DNA of 62,548 bases from Actinomycetota bacterium (GCA_018268415.1 JAFDWO010000153.1:1-62548), one strand, 5' to 3'. Positions 40,189 to 49,899 are shown, counted from the stretch's first letter. Notes: generated by a model from the letters alone, not told the origin. Numbers and translations: made by a program.

Positions 40189-41424
40189 GTGCCCGGGAAT
40201 CATCGGCCCGTGCTCGGTCCAGGACGCGAGAAGCTCGGCGGGGGGTGTGTCGCGATCGCGATCGTCCTGCTGCTCGCGCTGGTGCTGCCGGCGAGTGGCC
40301 TCGCGGCCGGGGGACACGGTAAGCCGCGGGCGCGGGTCGTGGTGGCGAGCGGCTCGGTCGTCGCTGCGGGGTCGGGCCTGAGCGGGTCGTTCGTCGTCCG
40401 TAACGAGGGTGGGCGGCGCAGCGGCAGGTTCACGGCCGGCGTCGTGGTCGGCCCGGCGCAGGGGGAAGTGAGCGTTCGGCAGTTCCCGATGATGCCGCTC
40501 GGCGCGGGCGTCTCGCGAACCGTGAAGGTCGCCGCTCCCGTCCCCGCCGGATTGCCCCAGGGGGTGTTGCCGATCCGCGCCTGCGTGACCAAGAAGGCGA
40601 AGAAAGGAAAACGGTCGCAGCCGCGGTGCACGGCGGTGGGGACCCTGAGGGTCGGCGGCTCCTCGCCGACTCCGGGCCCTGGCCCGACTCCTTCGCCGCC
40701 CTCGAGTGCTGGATCCGTCCCGCCCAACCCGATCTCGTTCAACAAGGGCACCGCCTTCACCCTGAACGACCCCGAAGGCAACTACTGGATCTACGTGCCG
40801 ACCGGCTACGACTCGAGCCACCAGACGCCGACGCCGCTGTTGGTCTGGCTGCACGGCTGCGGGGGCGAAAGCGCCGGTGACATCAACACGGTCAGCCCGG
40901 GCGGCAGCCAGGACTGGATCTCGATCGCGGTCGGCGGCCGCGAGGGCGGCTGCTGGGACCCGGGCGGCGACGGGCCGAAGGTGATGGCGGCGATCGCCGA
41001 CGTCAAGAGCCACTTCAACGTCGATCCGCACCGCGTGATCCTCGGCGGGTACTCCTCGGGCGGCGACCTCGCCTACCGCCTCGCCTTCTACAACTCGGGC
41101 GCGTTCGCGGGCGTCCTCGCCGAGAACACCGCGCCGTTCCGTGACACCGGCTCGGGCCAGGCGGAATCGTTGGCCGCCGCGACGACGAAGTTCCACGTCG
41201 TCCACCTTGCCCACCTGCGGGACACGACCTACCCGATCGCGCAGGTGCGCGCCGAAACCGACGCGATGATCGCCGCGGGATTCCCGCTGAGCCGGATCGA
41301 AGTCGACGGCACCCACTACGACGAACCCGGCGCGATGGTGAACGGGCACCCGGTGCCGGGCACCGACGCCGACCTCGTCAACCTGCTCCTCCCTCACATC
41401 GACGACGGCTGGCGCTCGCCTTGA
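40189..41424 (+). CDS. Secreted alpha/beta-hydrolase, PHB depolymerase/esterase-like
   Basis: About 411 aa. A signal peptide (CVAIAIVLLLALVLPASGLAAG) is followed by a CARDB-like beta domain (about 50-150), a Pro/Ser linker, and a hydrolase domain from about 180. PLLVWLHGCGG is the oxyanion region, VILGGYSSGGDLAYR holds the nucleophile Ser in G-Y-S-S-G, and the end carries a candidate His (VDGTHYDEP). GTG 40,189 is preceded by a G-run; GTG 40,210 is possible. It probably cleaves esters of polymers or plant material outside the cell. Confidence 0.8.
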   Translation: MPGNHRPVLGPGREKLGGGCVAIAIVLLLALVLPASGLAAGGHGKPRARVVVASGSVVAAGSGLSGSFVVRNEGGRRSGRFTAGVVVGPAQGEVSVRQFPMMPLGAGVSRTVKVAAPVPAGLPQGVLPIRACVTKKAKKGKRSQPRCTAVGTLRVGGSSPTPGPGPTPSPPSSAGSVPPNPISFNKGTAFTLNDPEGNYWIYVPTGYDSSHQTPTPLLVWLHGCGGESAGDINTVSPGGSQDWISIAVGGREGGCWDPGGDGPKVMAAIADVKSHFNVDPHRVILGGYSSGGDLAYRLAFYNSGAFAGVLAENTAPFRDTGSGQAESLAAATTKFHVVHLAHLRDTTYPIAQVRAETDAMIAAGFPLSRIEVDGTHYDEPGAMVNGHPVPGTDADLVNLLLPHIDDGWRSP

Positions 41425-42491
41425 GGACGATTGCCGGCGGCGCCACGGTGCGCCGAGTCGCGCTCGCCCTGGCGCTGCTCCTGGTCGCGCTCGCCGCCCC
41501 GGCGGGCGCCGCCGCGGCGCCCTGGATCGGGGTCAGCGGGAATCAGTTGGTCGACCGCGCCGGACACCCGGTGCGCCTGCTCGGCGTCAACCGGTCGGGC
41601 ACCGAGTACGCCTGCCAGCAGGCCTGGGGATTCTTCGACGGGCCCAGCGACATGGCCTCGATCCGGGTGATGAAGACCTGGCGGGTCAACTCCGTGCGGG
41701 TGGCGCTCAACGAGACCTGTTGGCTCGGCATCAACGGGATCGAGTCGCGGTACGGTGGCGCCGCCTACCGGCGGACGATCCGCGCCTACGTCGACAAGCT
41801 CGAGCGAGCCGGTCTCTACGTGATCCTCAACCTCGAGCTGGCGGCGCCGGGCGGCTTCCAGGCGAGCTCGATCCCGCCGATGGCCGACGCCGACCACTCG
41901 CCCGACTTCTGGCGGAGCGTGGCCGCCGAATACCGGGGCGACCGGGCCGTCCTCTTCGACCTCTACACCGAGCCCCACGACGTCGGCTGGAGTTGCTGGG
42001 AGAACGGTTGCGAGATCGAAGGCGAAGGCGTCGGCAGCTACCGGGCGGCGGGAATGGCCGAACTGGTCGACGCGGTGCGCTCGACCGGGGCCCGGCAGCC
42101 GATCCTGCTCGGCGGCGTCGACTGGTCGCGGGACCTGAGCGGCTGGCTCGACCATCTGCCGACCGACCCGGCCGACGCCCTGGTCGCGTCCAACCACACC
42201 TACGACTATGCCGCCTGCGGCGCGAGCTGCCGCGCCGCGCTCGTCCAGATCGCCGCCGGCCACCCGGTGGTCAGCGGCGAGATCGGCGAGGGCGACTGCG
42301 CCGACCGTTACATCAACCCATATATGAGGTGGGCCGACCGGCACGGGATCTCCTACCTCGCCTGGGCGTGGGACGCGGGCGGCGGCTGGACCTGTCGGGG
42401 CGGTCCGACCCTGATCAAGGACTACGACGGCACGCCGACCGCCTTCGGTGTCGGCTTCCGCGATCACCTGCGCGCCCAGGCCGGGCGCTGA
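41421..42491 (+). CDS. Secreted glycoside hydrolase family 5 (cellulase-like)
   Basis: A 356-aa protein with a signal peptide (RRVALALALLLVALAAPAGAAAA). LVDRAGHPVRLLGVNRSGTEYAC is the GH5 N-terminal strand, NSVRVALNETCWLG the second, DLYTEPHD carries the acid/base Glu and VVSGEIGEGDC the nucleophile Glu; YLAWAWDAGGGW closes the barrel. It overlaps the esterase stop (TTGA), or begins at GTG 41,448. With the esterase it forms a secreted polymer-degrading pair. Confidence 0.85.
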   Translation: MRTIAGGATVRRVALALALLLVALAAPAGAAAAPWIGVSGNQLVDRAGHPVRLLGVNRSGTEYACQQAWGFFDGPSDMASIRVMKTWRVNSVRVALNETCWLGINGIESRYGGAAYRRTIRAYVDKLERAGLYVILNLELAAPGGFQASSIPPMADADHSPDFWRSVAAEYRGDRAVLFDLYTEPHDVGWSCWENGCEIEGEGVGSYRAAGMAELVDAVRSTGARQPILLGGVDWSRDLSGWLDHLPTDPADALVASNHTYDYAACGASCRAALVQIAAGHPVVSGEIGEGDCADRYINPYMRWADRHGISYLAWAWDAGGGWTCRGGPTLIKDYDGTPTAFGVGFRDHLRAQAGR

Positions 42492-42594
42492 GCGCCCGCC
42501 AGGAAAACCCTTCGGTGGGACCCCGTTGCGGCCCGCCGCCGATCCGAGCAGGGTGGGCGCGACCCAGTCCGCTGTCTCGTCGAAAGGCCTTCGC

Positions 42595-43146
42595 ATGTCC
42601 CGGATCCGCTCACGCCTCACCTACGCCAACGTCATCTCCACCATCTGCCTCGTCCTCGTCGTCGGCGGTGGGTCGGCGTTCGCCGCATCCCAGTTCGGCA
42701 AAGAAACGATCGGGACGAGGGCGCTGAAGAAAGAAGCCGTGACCCCGGCCAAACTGAGCACGAAAGCCAAAGCGGCGCTGACCGGACCGGTGGGGCCGAA
42801 AGGCGCGACCGGACCGGCGGGCCCCGCAGGCGCTGCCGGCGCTCCGGGGTCGGCCCGGGCGTACGGTGAGACCAGTAACGACGCCGGCAGCCTGATCGAA
42901 GCGCGCAGCAAGAACGCGACCGTGCGCCATCCGGCCACCGGCATCTACTGCATCACCCCGGGCGCCGGAATCGACCCGGCCTCCGCCGCCCTCCTGGTGA
43001 GCGCCGACTTCGCCAACAGCGGCACCAGCAAAACCATCGCGCAGATCAGGTCGACCAACATCGACTGCAACAACGGCGAGCTCGAGGTGCGCATCTGGAA
43101 CGACGGCGCGGCCAAGGACGCCCAGTTCTCGTTCCTGATCCCGTAG
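42595..43146 (+). CDS. Exported collagen-like repeat protein
   Basis: A 183-aa protein with a signal/anchor helix (NVISTICLVLVVGGGSAFAASQFG), a conserved stretch GTRALKKEAVTPAKLSTKAKAAL, a short Gly-X-Y collagen-like segment (GPVGPKGATGPAGPAG) and a globular C-terminal domain with two Cys (YCITPG, DCNNGE). This arrangement is common in Solirubrobacterales, often in many copies. Probably surface-located. Confidence 0.8.
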   Translation: MSRIRSRLTYANVISTICLVLVVGGGSAFAASQFGKETIGTRALKKEAVTPAKLSTKAKAALTGPVGPKGATGPAGPAGAAGAPGSARAYGETSNDAGSLIEARSKNATVRHPATGIYCITPGAGIDPASAALLVSADFANSGTSKTIAQIRSTNIDCNNGELEVRIWNDGAAKDAQFSFLIP

Positions 43147-43154
43147 AAGTCCTC

Positions 43155-43203
43155 GTCGACGGGCCGAAAACTCAACGATGCCTGGAGTTTTCGGCCCATC
43201 GAC
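43155..43203. terminator. Bidirectional hairpin terminator/dispersed palindrome
   Basis: Arms of 19 bp (43,155-43,173 and 43,185-43,203) with one mismatch around a GGGCCGAAAACTC/GAGTTTTCGGCCC core and an 11-nt loop. It separates two convergent genes. The same core is found at 62,191-62,239, so it belongs to a repeat family and not only to this locus. Confidence 0.65.
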
Positions 43204-43214
43204 ATACCTCCGGG

Positions 43215-46181
43215 TCAGATGCCGGAGTCGCCCAGGGAGCCGGCGTTGATCGCGCCGGGGAGCTCCGAGCGCGAGGCGATGTCGAGCTTGCGGTAGGCAT
43301 TGGTGAGGTGCATCTCGACCGTGCGCAGGGAGACGAAGAGGTCCTGGGCGATCTCGCGGTTGGTCGCGCCGCCCGCTGCCGCGTTGGCGACCCGCCGCTC
43401 TCCCGGCGTCAGTGAGGCAGCTCCCGAGAGCGCCCGCCGCCGCGGCCGGGCGCCGGCGATCCGCATCTCCTCGTAGACCCGCTCCTCCAGGCGCTCGGCG
43501 CCGCAGCGCTGTGCCAGGTCGGCGGCTTGCCGCAGTCGGTCGCGCGCCTCGCCGCGCCGGTTGGCGCGACGGAGGGCGGCGCCGAGCTCGGCCAGGGAGC
43601 GCGCCCACTCGAGTTGGGTGGGGGAGTCGCGCAGGATCGCCACCGACTCGCGCAGGCGCTCGATCCCGGCCTCGCCGCCGGTGAGTTGGCCGAGGGCCCG
43701 CAACGCGGCACCTTCGGCCCGGGGCGCGGCGACGGCGCGCGCCATCGCCAGCTCTTCGGTGGCGAGCGAGAGCGCCTCCTCGCGGTCGGAGTCCGGCAGC
43801 GCCAAGGCGAGGCTGGAGCGCCAGCGGGTAAAGCGCGGCCCGGCCTGGAGTGGGCCGAAGATCGCGGCGGTGGCGCGGAGGTCGGCGATGGCGCCGGCGC
43901 GGTCGCCGCGCGTCGCCCGGATCGCCGCCCGCGCCTCGAGCGCCATGCCGCCGCTCTGCGTCTGGTCGAACGGCGGTGGGAGCTCCAGCCGCTCGACCAC
44001 CCCCGCGGTGTTGGCGAGGGCCCGCCGCTCGACCAGGGCGTCGGTGCAGAAATGGATCATCGTCGTCAGCGCCATCAGGCTCAGCTCGTTCTGTTCGGCC
44101 TGCTCGATGACGAGGCCGAAATCGGTCTCCGCGGCGCGCAGGTCGCCCATTCGCGAGGCGCGCCCGGCGGCGAAGCCGACGCCCGCGATCATCGCCAGCA
44201 GTGAGCCGCGCCGGCGGCCCTCCTCGGTCAGCGCCCGGGCGATCGGGTCGATCCCGTCGAACGCGTCGACCACGAGCAGGGCACACCCGGCCTGGGCGAC
44301 GGCGGAGGTCTCGCGCCCGTCGCGGCGGAGGCTCCAGTCCTGTTCGGCCGGTCCGACCAAGGCTTCGACCTCGGCCCGGGAGCCATCCCGGATCGAGCTC
44401 AGCGCGGCGAGGACCCAGCGCAGCCGCAGCGACTCCTCCGGCCGGTGGGCGGCGACCAGCGCGCGCAGCCGCGGCAGGTCGCGGTCGAAGTCGGCGACCG
44501 CCGCCGGGTCGTAGCCGCGGTAGGCGGCGCGATAGGCCTCGAGGTCGAGGAAACCGGGCACCTCGGGGTCGTCGAAGCGGGTGAGCCCGGCGTCGATGTT
44601 CTGTACAGCCGCCTCCCACTGGCCCGCGAGCGAGAGCAGGTCGCCCAGCTCGAGGTAGATCGAGAGCGCCTGCGCCCGATCCTCGGTGATCGCAGCGGCC
44701 TCCTGCAGGTGGGGGATCGCCGCCGGATCACGGGCGACGACCTCGGCGCTGCCCAGCCGCCGCAGCAGGTCGGCGCGGCGCGACGCTGTCGGCCCCTCCT
44801 CCAGCGCCCGGCGCAGGTAGGCGGCGGCGCTGTCGGGGGCGCCGCGCTCGGAGGCCTCGGCGGCGGCGGCGTCGAGGAGCGCCGGTGCCGCCGTCACCGC
44901 GCCGGGCGCGCAGCGAAGCAGGTGGGCGGCGACCTCCTCGGCGCCCGCTCCCTGGGCCGCGAGCACGGACGCGGCGCGGGCGTGGAGCCCGTCGCGTCGG
45001 GCGGCCGGGATCCCCTCGTAGACGGCGGCCCGCACGAGCGGGTGGACGAAGCTGTTGGTCGGTCCCGGGGCGAGGATCGAGGCTGCGGTGAGGCCATCGA
45101 CGATGGCGGCGACCCGGTCCCGGTCGGCATCGACCAGCGTCGCCAACGCCCGCAGATCGGCGGCGTCGCCGAGTACCGCGGCGGCTCGCATCAGCTCGGC
45201 GCCGAGCGGGTCGAACCGGCGGGCGCGGGCATCGACCGCGGCGCCGATCCGCTCGGGACCCATCGCCGCGACCGCCGCCGCGGAGGCGCCGTCCCCTTCG
45301 GTGGCAAGCTCGGTCAGCAGCTCCTCGATCAGGAACGGGTTGCCGCCGGTGGCCTCGTGGCAAGCGGTCGCGACCGCTCCCGTGGCGGCGGCGCCGAGTC
45401 GCTCGCGGACCAGCGTCGCCGTGCCTGACTCGCTCAGCGGCGCGGGCGTCAACTGCGGCACCGCGAGTTCGGTGGTCAGCTCGTCCAGCAGCCTGGCCTC
45501 GACGCCCGGCTCGCCCGGCCGCGCCGCCAGCGCGACCAGGATCGGCAGGCCGTCGAGCCGCCGGCCGAGGTAACGGACGAAGCGCAGCGAGGCGCTGTCG
45601 GACCAGTGGGCGTCGTCGATGACGAGGACCACCGGTCCGCGCTCGGCGAGGCCGGCGAGCATCCAGAAGAGGCCGTAGAGGGAGCTCTCGGCGGCGCCGA
45701 CCTCGAGCCCCTCGCCGGCCAGCCCGAAGATCGCCGCCGCGAGCCCGGCCGGGCCGGCGAACAGCTTCGCCCGTCCGGCCGGCCCGAGCGAGCGCAGCAG
45801 CGGCCCGAACAGCTGGCGGGCGAGGCCGAACCCGAAGTCCCGCTCCATCTCCGAGCCGCGCGCCCGCAGCACCTCGTATCCGTCCGCGGTCGCCGTCGTC
45901 GCGAGCGCGCCGAGCAGCGCCGTCTTGCCGACCCCGGCGGGACCCTCGATCAGCAGGGTGCCGCCGCCCGCCTCCTCACAGGCGGACCCGAGCGCTCGCC
46001 TGACGACTTTCAGGTCCTCATCGCGCTCCAGTAGTCGAGACTGACGACCTATTCCCCAGATTGCGGGATGATAAGCGCCCTGGCCACCCGGTTCCGTCGA
46101 GGCCGATCTCGATGATGCCGCGGTGGCACGCGAGCGGAAGGCGAAGCAGCGGGAGGAGCACGAGGTCGAGTTCTCGCGCAT
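43215..46181 (-). CDS. Large LuxR-family transcriptional regulator with AAA/TPR modules
   Basis: About 988 aa. The N-terminal NTPase has Walker A EGPAGVGKTALL and Walker B VVLVIDDAHWSD (the MalT/STAND type), followed by TPR-like helices over about 600 residues. The C-terminal LuxR HTH is LTPGERRVANAAAGGATNREIAQDLFVSLRTVEMHLTNAYRKLDI. The start is unclear: the homology begins at about 46,040 (LLERDEDLKVV) without a usual start codon nearby; ATG 46,181 lies inside the divergent gene. Confidence 0.85.
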   Translation of the reverse strand: MRENSTSCSSRCFAFRSRATAASSRSASTEPGGQGAYHPAIWGIGRQSRLLERDEDLKVVRRALGSACEEAGGGTLLIEGPAGVGKTALLGALATTATADGYEVLRARGSEMERDFGFGLARQLFGPLLRSLGPAGRAKLFAGPAGLAAAIFGLAGEGLEVGAAESSLYGLFWMLAGLAERGPVVLVIDDAHWSDSASLRFVRYLGRRLDGLPILVALAARPGEPGVEARLLDELTTELAVPQLTPAPLSESGTATLVRERLGAAATGAVATACHEATGGNPFLIEELLTELATEGDGASAAAVAAMGPERIGAAVDARARRFDPLGAELMRAAAVLGDAADLRALATLVDADRDRVAAIVDGLTAASILAPGPTNSFVHPLVRAAVYEGIPAARRDGLHARAASVLAAQGAGAEEVAAHLLRCAPGAVTAAPALLDAAAAEASERGAPDSAAAYLRRALEEGPTASRRADLLRRLGSAEVVARDPAAIPHLQEAAAITEDRAQALSIYLELGDLLSLAGQWEAAVQNIDAGLTRFDDPEVPGFLDLEAYRAAYRGYDPAAVADFDRDLPRLRALVAAHRPEESLRLRWVLAALSSIRDGSRAEVEALVGPAEQDWSLRRDGRETSAVAQAGCALLVVDAFDGIDPIARALTEEGRRRGSLLAMIAGVGFAAGRASRMGDLRAAETDFGLVIEQAEQNELSLMALTTMIHFCTDALVERRALANTAGVVERLELPPPFDQTQSGGMALEARAAIRATRGDRAGAIADLRATAAIFGPLQAGPRFTRWRSSLALALPDSDREEALSLATEELAMARAVAAPRAEGAALRALGQLTGGEAGIERLRESVAILRDSPTQLEWARSLAELGAALRRANRRGEARDRLRQAADLAQRCGAERLEERVYEEMRIAGARPRRRALSGAASLTPGERRVANAAAGGATNREIAQDLFVSLRTVEMHLTNAYRKLDIASRSELPGAINAGSLGDSGI

Positions 46182-46755
46182 CGTCGCCTTCAGCGACGGG
46201 GTTTTCGCGATCGCGATCACCTTGCTGGTCCTCGGGCTCGAAGTTCCGCCGGGGGTCCCGCCGAAGGAACTCGCCCACGCGCTCTGGGAACAGCGGGAAG
46301 CGCTGCTCGCCTACGCGATCAGCTTCGCCGTGATCGCCCGCTTCTGGGTCGTCCACCACTCCTTCTTCAGCGAGGTCAGGGCGTTCGACTCGCGGCTGAT
46401 CGGGCTGAACATGCTCTACCTCGGCTTCCTTGTCCTGATCCCCTTCTCCAGTCAGGTGCTGGGGGACTACGGCAGCCAGTTGCCCGCGGTCGTCGTCTAC
46501 TCGGCGAACCTGGCGACGGTCGTCCTGATCGGCCAGTGGATGAGTTGGGACGCGCGGCGCGCCGGGCTGGTCAGGATCGACGCCGAGGCGGCTCGCGAGA
46601 ATCTGGTGCGGGGGCTGTTTATCGCCGTGGTGTTCCTCGGCTCGATCGTGATTGCGCTCTTCGATGCCGGCATCGCGCCCTTCGTCTGGCTCCTCCTCTT
46701 CGTCGAGGGCCGCGGCCACCTGATCGAACGGCTCAGCGGGACGCGCTCGTCCTAG
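46123..46755 (+). CDS. TMEM175-family potassium channel-like protein
   Basis: A 210-aa six-helix membrane protein. RIVAFSDGVFAIAITLLVLGLEVP contains the FSDGVFAIAITLL signature of bacterial TMEM175 (DUF1211) K+ channels; FWVVHHSFFSEV is the second conserved region. Only one six-helix unit is present, so it should act as a tetramer. GTG start; its 5' end overlaps the uncertain start of the opposite LuxR-type gene. Confidence 0.85.
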   Translation: MARERKAKQREEHEVEFSRIVAFSDGVFAIAITLLVLGLEVPPGVPPKELAHALWEQREALLAYAISFAVIARFWVVHHSFFSEVRAFDSRLIGLNMLYLGFLVLIPFSSQVLGDYGSQLPAVVVYSANLATVVLIGQWMSWDARRAGLVRIDAEAARENLVRGLFIAVVFLGSIVIALFDAGIAPFVWLLLFVEGRGHLIERLSGTRSS

Positions 46756-46759
46756 GCGG

Positions 46760-47478
46760 TCGATCGTGGGGATTCGGGGAGGGATGCGGCCTCGGGAAGC
46801 CGGCGGCGGTTTGAAGGGTTTGGTCGTCATGGGACCAAAACCCTTCAGCCGTGGGTTTCGGAAATGGCCCCGGCCCCCTCAAGCTGTCGCCCGTGGGGAA
46901 GGAGCCCCGGCCCCTGAAGCTGTCGCCCGGGGGAAAGGGATGCGGCCGTCCCGTCCACGGCCCTGGCAGGCCGTGGCCGTGGACGGGACGGCCGGGTATG
47001 AAAGGCGTGGAGGAAGGCTCGCGGGAGGATCACGGAAGCGCCATGGGTCCGTCACCGAGGTCCGACCTCGTGACGGAGACGGGACGGAGACGGTGGGAAC
47101 TCCGCACCTCCCCCCGTCCTCCCACCGCCCGAGGAGTCCCTGTGGTGGATTACCGTCGCCATGCGACGGTAACCCACCACGCTTCTTCGGGACCCCGGTC
47201 CCAGGGGGCCTTCTCCCGGACCGGACGATCACGGAAGCCCGACCTTCCTCCCCTCCCCGTGCCGCCTCTTTCACGACCCCCTACCGCCCCGGGCGTCTCA
47301 TGGCGGTCACAGCCTGCCAGGAGCGCCATGAGGCGCCCGGGGCGCAGCTCGGACGGGTGCAAAGGCCGCGGATCGCGGCCGTCTTCCGTCACACCCATCA
47401 AACGTCAGCCGCAGGCGGGGGGCGACCGCGGGTGGGGGACACGACTGGTCTCACGCCGTGGGGTCGATTATCCGGGGC
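46760..47478. repeat. Cluster of intergenic palindromic repeats
   Basis: A 720-bp gene-free block composed of several palindromes: GAAGGGTTTGGTC/GACCAAAACCCTTC near 46,813-46,846; a module at 46,870-47,030 matching window bases 130-290 in inverted orientation; TCCGTCAC...GTGACGGA near 47,049-47,083; GTGGTGGATTACCGTCG/CGACGGTAACCCACCAC at 47,142-47,180; and a CGCCATGAGGCGCCCGGG palindrome at about 47,287-47,342 that recurs at 62,441-62,496. No supported gene. Confidence 0.7.
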
Positions 47479-47901
47479 CTACTTTTCGGTCGCGATGAAG
47501 GCGACGTCGCCGCCGGGCTGGGCACAGCTGACCGCGATCCCGCGGTCCGCCTTCACCGCCTGACAGCGAAAATCACCGAGCGAGCAGGAACCGCGCGATG
47601 CACCGTCGGCGAGCCCGCAGCTGCTGGTCCGCCCCCAGCGGATCATCGTCGCGCGGGCCGTGCCGCAGTCGACGGCGGTGGCGCGGAGCCCCTTCATTTC
47701 CGCGGCGCCCGCTGCGCAGGCGACGACCCTGGAGCCGGCCGGGGCGTTCGGCGAGGTTGCCTGCTTCGGCGTGCCGCCGCCGTTGGTGGCGCCGCTCGTG
47801 GGGGGCGTCGTCGCGTTCGAGCCGCCTGAGCCACCGCCGCCGCACCCGGCGACGAACAGCGCTGCGCAGACGACGATGGCGGCGAGAGCGGAGAGCTTCA
47901 T
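47479..47901 (-). CDS. Small Cys-rich lipoprotein
   Basis: A 140-aa exported lipoprotein with the lipobox LFVAGCGGG (Cys about residue 20), a Gly/Ser/Thr linker, and a domain holding six cysteines (VVACAAG, VDCGT, SSCGL, GSCSL, FRCQA, VSCAQ), probably three disulfides. Function unknown. It starts 10 bp after the stop of the ThiF-like gene, so the two are likely co-transcribed. Confidence 0.75.
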   Translation of the reverse strand: MKLSALAAIVVCAALFVAGCGGGGSGGSNATTPPTSGATNGGGTPKQATSPNAPAGSRVVACAAGAAEMKGLRATAVDCGTARATMIRWGRTSSCGLADGASRGSCSLGDFRCQAVKADRGIAVSCAQPGGDVAFIATEK

Positions 47902-47911
47902 ACCGCCGACG

Positions 47912-49027
47912 CTACCCGCCCGCCGCCTCCTTCACCGCCGGCCGGACTGCATGGGGAAGATTCCCGCAGACCGGACAATCGGGCTCCGGGACGACTTCCT
48001 TGCGGTCGACCTCCATCGTCCGCAGGTCGTAGATGTGTTCGACGCCCTGCGTGGACGGCGTCGCCAGGCCGGTCAGCAGGTGCAGGACCTCCATCCCGAT
48101 CTGGCCGCCGATCAGCCCGCAGGCGGGGCCGATGGTTGCCGCGGGGCTCGGTTTCGCCCGTTGTGCGTCGATCGCCGCGTCGAGCAGCGGATAGTCGCGC
48201 CGCCAGGCGATCGTCTGGCAGGCATAACAGCCGGTGATGCCGGGGACGTAGAGCGGCCCGACCCGCGCGATCGGCGGGAAGTGGCTCATCGTGATGTACG
48301 GGATGCCTGTTTCGAAGCAGGCTTCGTTGCACCAGACCTCGACCTCGAAGGCGGGCCAGTCGATCGCGTCGATGACCACGTCGGCGCCGTCGATGAAGTC
48401 GGCGATCTCGACCGCGCTGCCCAGCCGCCGGGCCGTCGCCGTGATCCGCGCCTCCGGGTTGAAGGCGCGCAGCCGTGCCGCGGCGACCTCGACCTTCAGC
48501 AACCCGAGGTCGGCGACCGAGTAGAGGATCTGCCGGTTGAGGTTGGAGATCTCGACCCGGTCCCCGTCGATCAGCCACATCTCGCCGATCCCGCAGGTGG
48601 CCAACGTCATCGCCGTCCAGCCACCGAGCCCGCCGACGCCGAGCACCGCCACCTTCGCCTCGCGCAGCCGTCGCTGGCACTCCGAGGGCACCAGGTCGCC
48701 GCGGGCGATGTCGGAGAAGTAACGCAGCTGGCGGTCGAAGCGGGCGTACTCGGTGGGGTCGATCAGGTCGTCGTCGGCGGCGTCCTCGATCACCTCCAGC
48801 CGGCGCATCTGGACGATCGTGTCGTCGACGAGCTCGGCGCCGAACTCGTCGTGCAACTGCGCCAGCGTGTGTTTGCCGTCGAGTGCCTCCAGCAGCCGTT
48901 CGTCAAGCTCGCGCGGCTGTTCGATCTTCACGTCGCGTTCCGAGCTGGGCCGGCGCAGGTAGACGTCGCCTTCCGGAGATCGAAACGACTCCGTCGTCCG
49001 CTTGATCCGCGGTCGCCGCATCGCCAT
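47912..49027 (-). CDS. PqqD-like domain fused to ThiF/E1-type adenylyltransferase
   Basis: A 371-aa protein. Residues 15-85 (GDVYLRRPSSERDVKIEQPRELDERLLEALDGKHTLAQLHDEFG) resemble PqqD-like recognition domains that bind peptide substrates. The E1 core follows: VAVLGVGGLGGW nucleotide loop, LIDGDRVEISNLNRQ, and zinc pairs CYAC and CPVC. Such fusions occur in modified-peptide (RiPP) and ubiquitin-like pathways. ATG 49,027 has a GGAGGTG ribosome site 5 bp upstream, so the ATG at 49,090 is rejected. Confidence 0.82.
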   Translation of the reverse strand: MAMRRPRIKRTTESFRSPEGDVYLRRPSSERDVKIEQPRELDERLLEALDGKHTLAQLHDEFGAELVDDTIVQMRRLEVIEDAADDDLIDPTEYARFDRQLRYFSDIARGDLVPSECQRRLREAKVAVLGVGGLGGWTAMTLATCGIGEMWLIDGDRVEISNLNRQILYSVADLGLLKVEVAAARLRAFNPEARITATARRLGSAVEIADFIDGADVVIDAIDWPAFEVEVWCNEACFETGIPYITMSHFPPIARVGPLYVPGITGCYACQTIAWRRDYPLLDAAIDAQRAKPSPAATIGPACGLIGGQIGMEVLHLLTGLATPSTQGVEHIYDLRTMEVDRKEVVPEPDCPVCGNLPHAVRPAVKEAAGG

Positions 49028-49167
49028 CCCCCACCTCCGTCGTCGCGTCCCGACGCCGGCCGCCGGGATCTCTTTGGAGGAGACTCCCATATAGGTCGAG
49101 ACCGTTCCCGCGCTCCAACAGATTTTTCGAAAAGTGGGGAGGGGGTGGCCGTGGAAGTCGGCCCGCC

Positions 49168-49881
49168 CTAGGCAGGATGCGCGGCGAGCTCCTTTGCGCG
49201 GGTGAAGACGGCGTCGATCATCGGGACCGTGAGCTTGCCGGTGAAGGTGTTCTGCTGGCTGGGGTGGAAGCAGCCGAGGAGGGTGAGGCGGTCGTTCAAG
49301 GGCGCCTCGGCGCCGTGGCCGAACCGGGGCTTCGGGCGCGGGGTGGGGACGCCGATCGCGGTCGCGGCCCTGAGGAAGCCGTCCCAGCCGAACTTGCCGA
49401 GGGCGACGACGACGCGGGCGCGGTCGATCAGCTCCAGCTCGCGCTCCAGGTAGGGGAGGCAGTTGTCGCGCTCTTCGGTGGTCGGCTTGTTGGCGGGCGG
49501 GGCACAGTGGACGACGGCGGTGATGTAGGCGTCACGGAGGCGCAGGCCGTCGTCACGGTGCTCGGCGGTCCCTTGGTTGGCGAGCCCGGCGCGGTGGAGG
49601 GCGGCGTAGAGCCAATCGCCGGAGCGGTCGCCGGTGAACATGCGGCCGGTGCGGTTGGCGCCGTGGGCGGCGGGGGCGAGGCCGACGATCAGGATCCGCG
49701 CCGCCGGGTCGCCGAAGCCACTGACCGGGCGCGCCCAGTAGTCCTGGCCGCGGTAGCGCTTCGGCGGGTCGGCCGCCTCGGCCTCGCGCCAGGCGACCAG
49801 GCGCGGGCAGCGGAAGCAGTTGTGGATCTCGGTCGCGAGCGCTGCCAGCGCGGCCTCCCGCTCCGATCGGGCCGAGCTCAT
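49168..49881 (-). CDS. Family 5 uracil-DNA glycosylase (UdgB-like)
   Basis: A 237-aa base-excision repair enzyme. FRCPRLVAWRE and the C-x-x-C..C cysteines fit the Fe-S cluster of families 4/5; ILIVGLAPAAHGANRTGRMFTGD is motif 1 of family 5 (no Asp/Asn nucleophile), and LLGCFHPSQQNTFTGKL motif 3. It removes uracil and other deaminated bases from DNA. The start at 49,881 is 18 bp from the divergent lipoprotein gene. Confidence 0.88.
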   Translation of the reverse strand: MSSARSEREAALAALATEIHNCFRCPRLVAWREAEAADPPKRYRGQDYWARPVSGFGDPAARILIVGLAPAAHGANRTGRMFTGDRSGDWLYAALHRAGLANQGTAEHRDDGLRLRDAYITAVVHCAPPANKPTTEERDNCLPYLERELELIDRARVVVALGKFGWDGFLRAATAIGVPTPRPKPRFGHGAEAPLNDRLTLLGCFHPSQQNTFTGKLTVPMIDAVFTRAKELAAHPA

Positions 49882-49899
49882 ATGGTTGACCACCGATCC

